Made by a program: the position numbers and the translations under genes. Below, in pieces: positions 58,440 to 64,000 of a stretch of 64,000 nt of DNA (its first letter is position 1; each line of letters starts with the position of its first letter). The notes beneath the pieces are model-generated. The model was not told the DNA's origin, searched no databases, and saw nothing but the letters and a program-made list of their open reading frames with translations. The stretch spans positions 58,699,712-58,763,711 of the forward strand of contig CM070576.1 in assembly GCA_036346355.1 (NCBI GenBank), written 5' to 3'. This DNA is from Rhipidocladum racemiflorum (lineage: Eukaryota; Streptophyta; Magnoliopsida; Poales; Poaceae).

Positions 58440-59640
58440 TGTTGTGCCCAATGGAGAAAATATGCATTATTGATAGTGGAACAACAAATACCATCTTAAG
58501 AGAGTCGAAATACTTTCAGATGATCACAAAGAACGTTGGAAAGATTACGACAATCGCAAGCAGCGATACACATCTAATAGGCACTGGAAGAGCCACAATT
58601 ATATTGCCAATGGGTACAACTTTGGTAATTGAAGAAGCCCTTTTGTACCCTGAATCAACTCGCACTCTCTTAAGTTTTAAAGATATCCGTGCCAATGGGT
58701 TTCACGTAGAAACCAATGAAGAAAATGGCAAATAGCATTTGTGCATTGTGAAGCACGCGGAATATGAAAAAATGGTATTAGAAAAATGTCACTTGTATGA
58801 ATCTGGGTTGTACTACACGAGAATCAATGCACCCGCAGCGTATACTTCTTTGAAGACTGTCTTTAAAAACACTGAATTATTTTCTATATGGTATTGTAGA
58901 TTAGGTCACCCTGGTCTTAGAATGATGAGAAATATAGTTAACAACTCACAAGGTCATGGTATTAATGTTAAAAATTTCTCGAATCATGAAGATTGTGTGT
59001 GCCATGCATGTGCCACTGGAAAATCTGTTATGAAAGTACAAAATAAAATATCAGCATTCCTGAAACGCATTCAGGGGGATATTTGGGCCCGATTAAGCCC
59101 TTGTTAGGGACGTTTCGGTATTTTTATGGTGCTTATTGATGCTTTCTCGAAATGGTCGCATGTATATTTGCTGTCAACAAGGAATCATGCATTCGCAAAG
59201 CTGATCTCGCAGATCATCAGAATTAAGAATATTTTTCCTGATCATCACATGAAGTTCATTCGAATTGACAATGCCGACGACCACTCTTGCAGAGTTGTAA
59301 CTTGCTCAACACTTGTTGGGGACACGCAGTACTGCACGCAGCAGCACTCATCAATTATATACCATCGGCCTACAACATTCATTCACATATGCAACTAGTG
59401 CAAGGGGTCATCCCTAAGATTTCCCATCTTAGAAAATTTGGTTGTATAGTATATGTACCTATACCACCCCCACAGCGGACTGCAATGGGCCCTCTCCGCA
59501 AGTCTGGGATATACGTTGGTTATGAGAGTGCATACATAATCAGGTATTTGGAACCCATGACTGGAGACTTGCACACAGCCCGATTCGCTGATTGCATCTT
59601 TGACGAGGACTGTTCCTGTCATTAGGGGGAGAAAATCAAC
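58440..59640 (+). pseudogene. Copia protease and integrase, internally deleted; no RT
   Basis: The protease has IIDSGTTNTI near 58470 and the typical tail LYPESTRTLLSFKDIRANGF. The GAG-pre-integrase region has WYCRLGHPGLRMMRNIVNN and CHACATGKS. The integrase core starts FLKRIQGDIWARL (a frameshift follows) and has VLIDAFSKWSHVYLLSTRNH and FIRIDNADDHS. The part with the catalytic Glu is missing; sequence jumps at about 59290 to the downstream phrase CWGHAVLHAAALINYIPSAY. The frame ends at FDEDCSCH (59625). RT, RNase H and the 3' LTR are absent, so the element is truncated as well as mutated. Confidence 0.85.
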
Positions 59641-59654
59641 CATTGAATGAAAAA

Positions 59655-59880
59655 TGCCGGGAAATTATATGACATTCCACTGGGATGCCCACGCATGACC
59701 CGCGTCCGGCCACCCCGACCCCAGTAGCCCCGTCGTCCCACCGCCCCGTAGGCCCCGACGCCAGGCCGCGCCCGGCTGCCCGACGCCGGCCGCCGCTTCG
59801 CCGACCGGCCGCCTCGGCCTTGATCCAGCCCGTTGCCCGTGCCCGGCCAGCCTCGATGCCCCGCGCCCGGAAGTGATGGT
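59655..59880. other. Short GC-rich segment at the copia/hAT boundary
   Basis: Strongly GC-rich (CCGCCC, GGCCGCC phrases) between two AT-richer elements. The open frame at 59685-59876 has no recognisable domain. Origin unknown. Confidence 0.5.
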
Positions 59881-60120
59881 CTATAATCTCTCAATCTTGA
59901 TCTTGCTGTCAAAGTGTCAATGACTTGGTATGAGCAATTGAGTATTTTTGTGTTATCTGAGACCACCTATATAAAATCTGATTCTTTAAAGTTAGCATCA
60001 GTGCATCACTAATACCATATGAATGAATGAATCGTATTAGTGTGGTGAGTGGTGTTCACTTCTGTTAGGGGCTGTGCTTGATCCAGAGGTAGAGATTTCT
60101 GTTAGGGGCAGTAGATCGAG

Positions 60121-62599
60121 ATGGATAAAGGAACATTGCATTCTTATTTTTCGAAAAATGCAAGTTCAAATAACCCCTCAAGTAATGAGAGCATAACTCA
60201 ATCAAAGAAGCCTCGAATTGAAGATTTTAATCCAAATGATATCATTGCTGATCCAGCGTGTCAGAAACCAATTGAAGATTATCCCATTGAGATTAGAGAC
60301 CAAGTGCAGAGAGCATATTTATTGAAAGGTCCAACACGTCCAATCGGATATGCTTTTCCACAAAAAATGATGGATTGTCGAAGATCCTTTCAAGAACCAT
60401 GGTTTAAGAGATATGATTGGCTAGAATATAGTGTATCAAAGGATGCCACATTTTGTTTCTATTGCTTTCTATTCAAGAGTTCCTCCCATCCTAAATACTT
60501 TGGTCAAGATATCTTCACAAAAGTTGGGTTTGTAAGTTGGAAAAAAGCTTTGCACATCATGGATACACATGTTGGTGGGCCTAATAGCATCCATAGCTTT
60601 TGTAGGCAAGCATGTTGAGGATTTCAACAATCAAAAGTCAAGTATAGCACGCAAATTAGAGGCTCGTGGCAAGCAGGATGAAATTGAATATAAAATTCGC
60701 TTAACCGCTTCTCTAGATTGTGCAAGATTTCTCTTAATGCAAGGTGAAGCCTTCCGTGGGCATGATGAGTCTTCTACATCCATTAATAAAGGGAATTTTA
60801 GAGAGCTAGTGGATTGGTATAAAGATAAGAAGGAGGAAGTAAAGAAAGCATTTGATGTAGCCCCTAGAAATTATACGATGGTGTCTCGAGATATTCAAAA
60901 AGACCTTGCAAAGGCTTGTGCAGAATCAATCACTAAGGTGATTATGGGTGAGCTTGGAGATAGGAACTTTTCCGTGTTAATTGATGAATCTCGAGATGTA
61001 TCAGTCAAAGAGCAAATGGCTGTTATTGTGAGGTTAGTTCCATAGCTATTCCTATCCATAATCCATGTGGTCAACTAAGTACTAACAACATTGCTTTTTG
61101 ATCTTATCTAATGCAGATTTGTTAGCGATCAAGGCAAAGTCATGGAAAGGTTTCTAAAACTTGTACATGTTAAAGAGTGTACCTCGGCTGCATTGAAGGG
61201 TGCTTTGCTTGATGTCTTGGCATCACATGATTTATCTCTGAGTAGACTTCGAGGACAGGGATATGACGATGCTTCAAATATGAGAGGGGAGTTCAATGGC
61301 TTACAAAGGCAAATTCGAGATGAGAACCCGTATGCTTTCTATGTTCACTGTTTTGCTCATCAGTTACAATTAGTAGTTGTCACCGTTTCCAGTGGTATCA
61401 AATCTATTGCTGATTTTTTCAATTATATTCCACTTATAGTTAACATTGTTAGTTCATCTTACAAAAGAATGGATACTTTAATTGAAAAACAACATGAGAA
61501 TTTATTGCAAAAGATAGAGAATGGCCTGCTTATAACTGGAACGGGGTTGAATCAACAAACTAGCCTTACTAGACCTGGAGATACTAGATGGAGCTCACAT
61601 CATAAAACCTTACTTCGTTTATATGAAATGTGGGAGGCAACAGAGGAGGTATTAGAAATTGTAAGTGATGATAGTCCTCAACCTTCCAATTCTGGCAATG
61701 CATATGGTTTGTTAAAGAAGATGGAAAGTTTTGAATTTGTGTTCATCTTGCATTTGATGTTAGATTTGTTGGGTATCACTAATGCAATGTCAAATGAATT
61801 TCAAAGAAAGGATCTAGATATTATTCATGCCATGGGCCTAATTATGGATGTGAAAGAGAACTTGCAAAATGTGAGGGATAATGGATGGGAGTCCTTATTT
61901 GAAAGGACTAAAATCTTTTGTGAAGCATATGGCATTGTGGCTCCAAATTTGAATGAGAGCACATCAATTATGGGTCGAGTGGCACGTCGTGGCAATACAG
62001 TGACCCTTGATCACTTTTATCGGGTAGACATCTTTTATGCTGCCATGGATGCCATTAAGTCTGAACTTAATCATCGCTTTAATGAAGTTTCTACTGAGCT
62101 ATTGCTATGCATGTCTTCCCTTGATCCAACAAACTCATTCTCCAAGTTCGATGTGGACAAGCTTATGCGACTTGCAGAGATTTATGCTGATGATTTCTCT
62201 TTTGGTGATCGCATATTATTGAGAACCGAATTGCAAATCTATATTCTCAATGTCATGAGAAGTGTGGAATTTCGTGAATGCAATGATGTTGCCATGCTAG
62301 CAGAAAAGATGGTTCAACTTGGAAAGCATAAAACATTTCCATTGGTTTATCGTCTTATTAAACTAACACTGATACTTCCTGTGTCAACTGCTTCTGTTGA
62401 AAGGATTTTTTCGGCAATGAAGGTTATCAAGACTGATTTGTGCAACAAAGTCTCCGATGATTGGCTCAATGACTTAATGGTGTGCTACACCGAGAAAACA
62501 ATATTCAAATCTATTGATTATGAAGCAATTATGGACTGCTTTCAAAAGATGAAAACCCGTAAAATGTGCTTGTCTGTTGCCTCCAAATCCAACTCGTAG
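60121..62599 (+). pseudogene. hAT transposase (TTF zinc finger, DUF4371, hAT dimerisation), one frameshift
   Basis: Two exons, 60121-61032 and 61117-62599, join in frame across an 84-bp GT...AG intron (GTTAGT...ATGCAG). One extra base near 60604 shifts the frame; allowing for it, the product is about 797 residues. Domains in order are a TTF-type zinc finger (WFKRYDWLEYSVSKD, FCFYCFLF, about residues 95-120), DUF4371 with FSVLIDESRDVS (first catalytic Asp), RGQGYDDASNM (second acid) with HCFAHQLQLVV (C..H motif), and a C-terminal dimerisation part (PVSTASVERIFSAMKVIKT). This family cuts and pastes hAT elements and is also found as domesticated host genes. The single lesion could be a sequencing error. 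Confidence 0.87.
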
Positions 62600-62736
62600 C
62601 CAGTGTGCCTAGCAACTTCATTTATGTGAGTATCTTATAAACTTATACCTTGTTTCACTTCTTAAATAGTTATTTATGTATGAATTTAGCTTTTACTAGT
62701 AATTGAAATGTTTAGCTTAGCCTCCTTTACTATAGT

Positions 62737-62752
62737 CCTGGCTTCGCCACTG
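62737..62752 (+). other. Right terminal inverted repeat of the hAT element
   Basis: CCTGGCTTCGCCACTG, the inverse of the common hAT terminus CAGTGGCGAAGCCAGG, located 138 bp after the transposase stop. I could not find the matching left terminus upstream of 60121, so the element may be truncated on that side. Confidence 0.7.
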
Positions 62753-62969
62753 GTGGCCAGCCTCAGATAGCGGGCGATCCATCGACAGAGCAGCAGTGAA
62801 CCAGGACCCGGCGGGTTCGTTCGTTATTCTCGGATCAGCCACGGGGCCGGTGGCGACGTGGCGTATCACTAGTTCACCGTACTATTTTAAGGAATTTTTT
62901 TTAAATAATATTATTTTAATCAAAATTTACAGAAATAATATACCGAAAAAGAAAATAGCAAAACTACCC

Positions 62970-63160
62970 CCTGTGTCCATTTGAATTGGCGACAGGGTCC
63001 TGTCGCCATTTGAATTGGCGGCGAGCTCTGTCGCCGATTCAAATGGCGACGGGGCATCCACCTCTGGCTGCGTGAAGCGGCTTGATGGAAATGTCGAGTT
63101 TGCCCCTATCGCCGCCATTTCAAATGGCGACACCTCGTCGCCAATTGAAATGGACATAGG
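62970..63160. repeat. Foldback repeat built of ATTTGAA..TGGCGAC units
   Basis: The outer arms (62970-62993 and 63137-63160) are inverted copies with two mismatches. Between them lie three more units of TGTCGCCATTTGAATTGGCG type in alternating orientation, so the segment can fold in several ways. No TSD or coding sequence was seen. Unclassified. Confidence 0.65.
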
Positions 63161-64000
63161 AGGGCAAACTCAATAAATTAAGGAAAAACATATTTAGCTG
63201 TGATAATTGCTGTTGTAATGTATAAAATTACAATTATGAAGGAAAAGTAATGTGAAAGGCTGAAAAAATATTATTGAACTGTATATACTTTAAAATATAT
63301 ATATGCAGCACATGTATAAGCAAATTTTGGAATTCTATACACAATATTTACTGTATTTTCAAATCTGTACAACATTTTTGTGTAAGAGCGAAAAACCCAA
63401 CCGTATTCGCTCTGCTGTACTGCGGAAACCTGAAATTGCATCTCCGGTATATGGAAAACCAGACATGTTTTATTCGGTCAACGCTAAACCGAAAATCGGT
63501 GTATTTGGAACACCGAAATGACAATAGTGAACAGTACCTTGTCGGGTTCACCCGGAACAAGGCCAGGCAATCTATTTTTTTTGTTTATTTCGGATTTTTG
63601 AAACCGAGTTGATAAAAATGCAGATAAGTTTCGATGTACTAGTCACGTTAAATTCGACTTTTTCATAATCGGTTGTTGCTTATTAGTATTTTCGAAAACC
63701 GGTGACTATGTATCCATATGACATGATGAAATTTGATATTTTAATGCTGGAGAATTCTGAGCTCCTCACGAAGGTGTTACATTTTACGTATATGTCAAGA
63801 AAACCAATGTCAAGAACCAAACATTGCAAATCCAGAGGGTTGTACAACTTGTACATGCATGGATAATTCCAGTCTAATAGGCTGGCTTTCATGGCTCAAC
63901 AGGAAAGGAAAGGAATCAATCAAAGAAGGCTACCAATTGATGACTGATTTTACGATCATTGTGAAAAGCACGTATATGCAGGTAGTAACCTTAGGAACAA
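63161..64000. other. Intergenic DNA without a recognised gene
   Basis: AT-rich. Several short open frames lack any domain. AACCGAAAAT/ATTTTCGG-like phrases near 63490-63700 resemble the low-complexity repeats elsewhere. Confidence 0.5.

Noticed and set aside
59842..59851. GGCCAGCCTC upstream of the hAT transposase matching GGCCAGCCTC just after its right terminus, as a target duplication
   Set aside because: The upstream copy is not followed by a hAT terminus and lies in GC-rich DNA where a 10-bp match is not surprising.

Overview
The window is plant nuclear DNA from a grass (Poaceae; probably panicoid, but I cannot fix the species). Evidence for this is a spliced secondary-wall type NAC gene, tRNA-primed Ty3/gypsy and Ty1/copia retrotransposons of plant type, CACTA elements with subterminal repeat arrays, MULE and hAT MITEs, a tRNA-derived SINE, and the long AT-rich intergenic background. 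Nothing bacterial or organellar was seen. The only host gene I can defend is the NAC gene (9117-10389, minus strand). Almost everything else is transposable-element DNA, much of it nested.

Layout. 1-5335: internal part of a decayed Ty3/gypsy (Tat-like) element, cut by the window edge on the left and by a copia element on the right, with an antisense ORF at its 3' side. 5336-9052: 5'-truncated copia element with pol and one LTR, ending 64 bp from the NAC stop codon. 9117-10389: NAC gene of three exons, 332 residues; 10390-13016 is its upstream region. 13029-13230: SINE with a 12-bp target duplication. 13856-31355: a long non-coding LTR-like element (element A, TSD CGTTG) split by a gypsy element with near-identical LTRs (15580-26100) and by a CACTA element (26693-28070). 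31361-40246: CACTA remnant, a 654-bp MULE with 9-bp TSD, tandem repeats and unassigned DNA. 40247-41908: a hAT-like element that seems to carry a piece of a DUF2828-type host gene. 42029-42421: 5'-truncated LINE. 43115 to about 46183: element C, a second copy of the element A family, containing a second CACTA (44529-45341). 47664-51690: element D, a third copy with TSD TAAGG and a hAT MITE inside. 51856-52600: another hAT MITE. About 55595-59640: decayed copia element lacking reverse transcriptase. 60121-62752: nearly intact hAT transposase gene with one frameshift. 62970-63160: foldback repeat.

How the parts relate. TSDs and nesting give a relative order: element A is older than both the gypsy and the CACTA inside it. 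The gypsy LTRs differ at only about five sites while its coding region is badly shifted and stopped, so it was probably mobilised in trans, or the sequence contains indel errors. The copia LTR promoter points into the 3' end of the NAC gene.

The most unusual signal is a 5S rRNA-derived module with its internal Pol III control region largely preserved. It lies inside two CACTA elements whose subterminal repeats belong to different families (27556-27675 plus; 44901-45014 minus, with a second partial copy at 44815-44893). Other notable signals are perfect palindromes conserved in the non-coding A/C/D family, an antisense gene with its own TATA box in the younger gypsy, and a strongly over-represented hexamer (GCCGAT/ATCGGC) confined to the first gypsy element.
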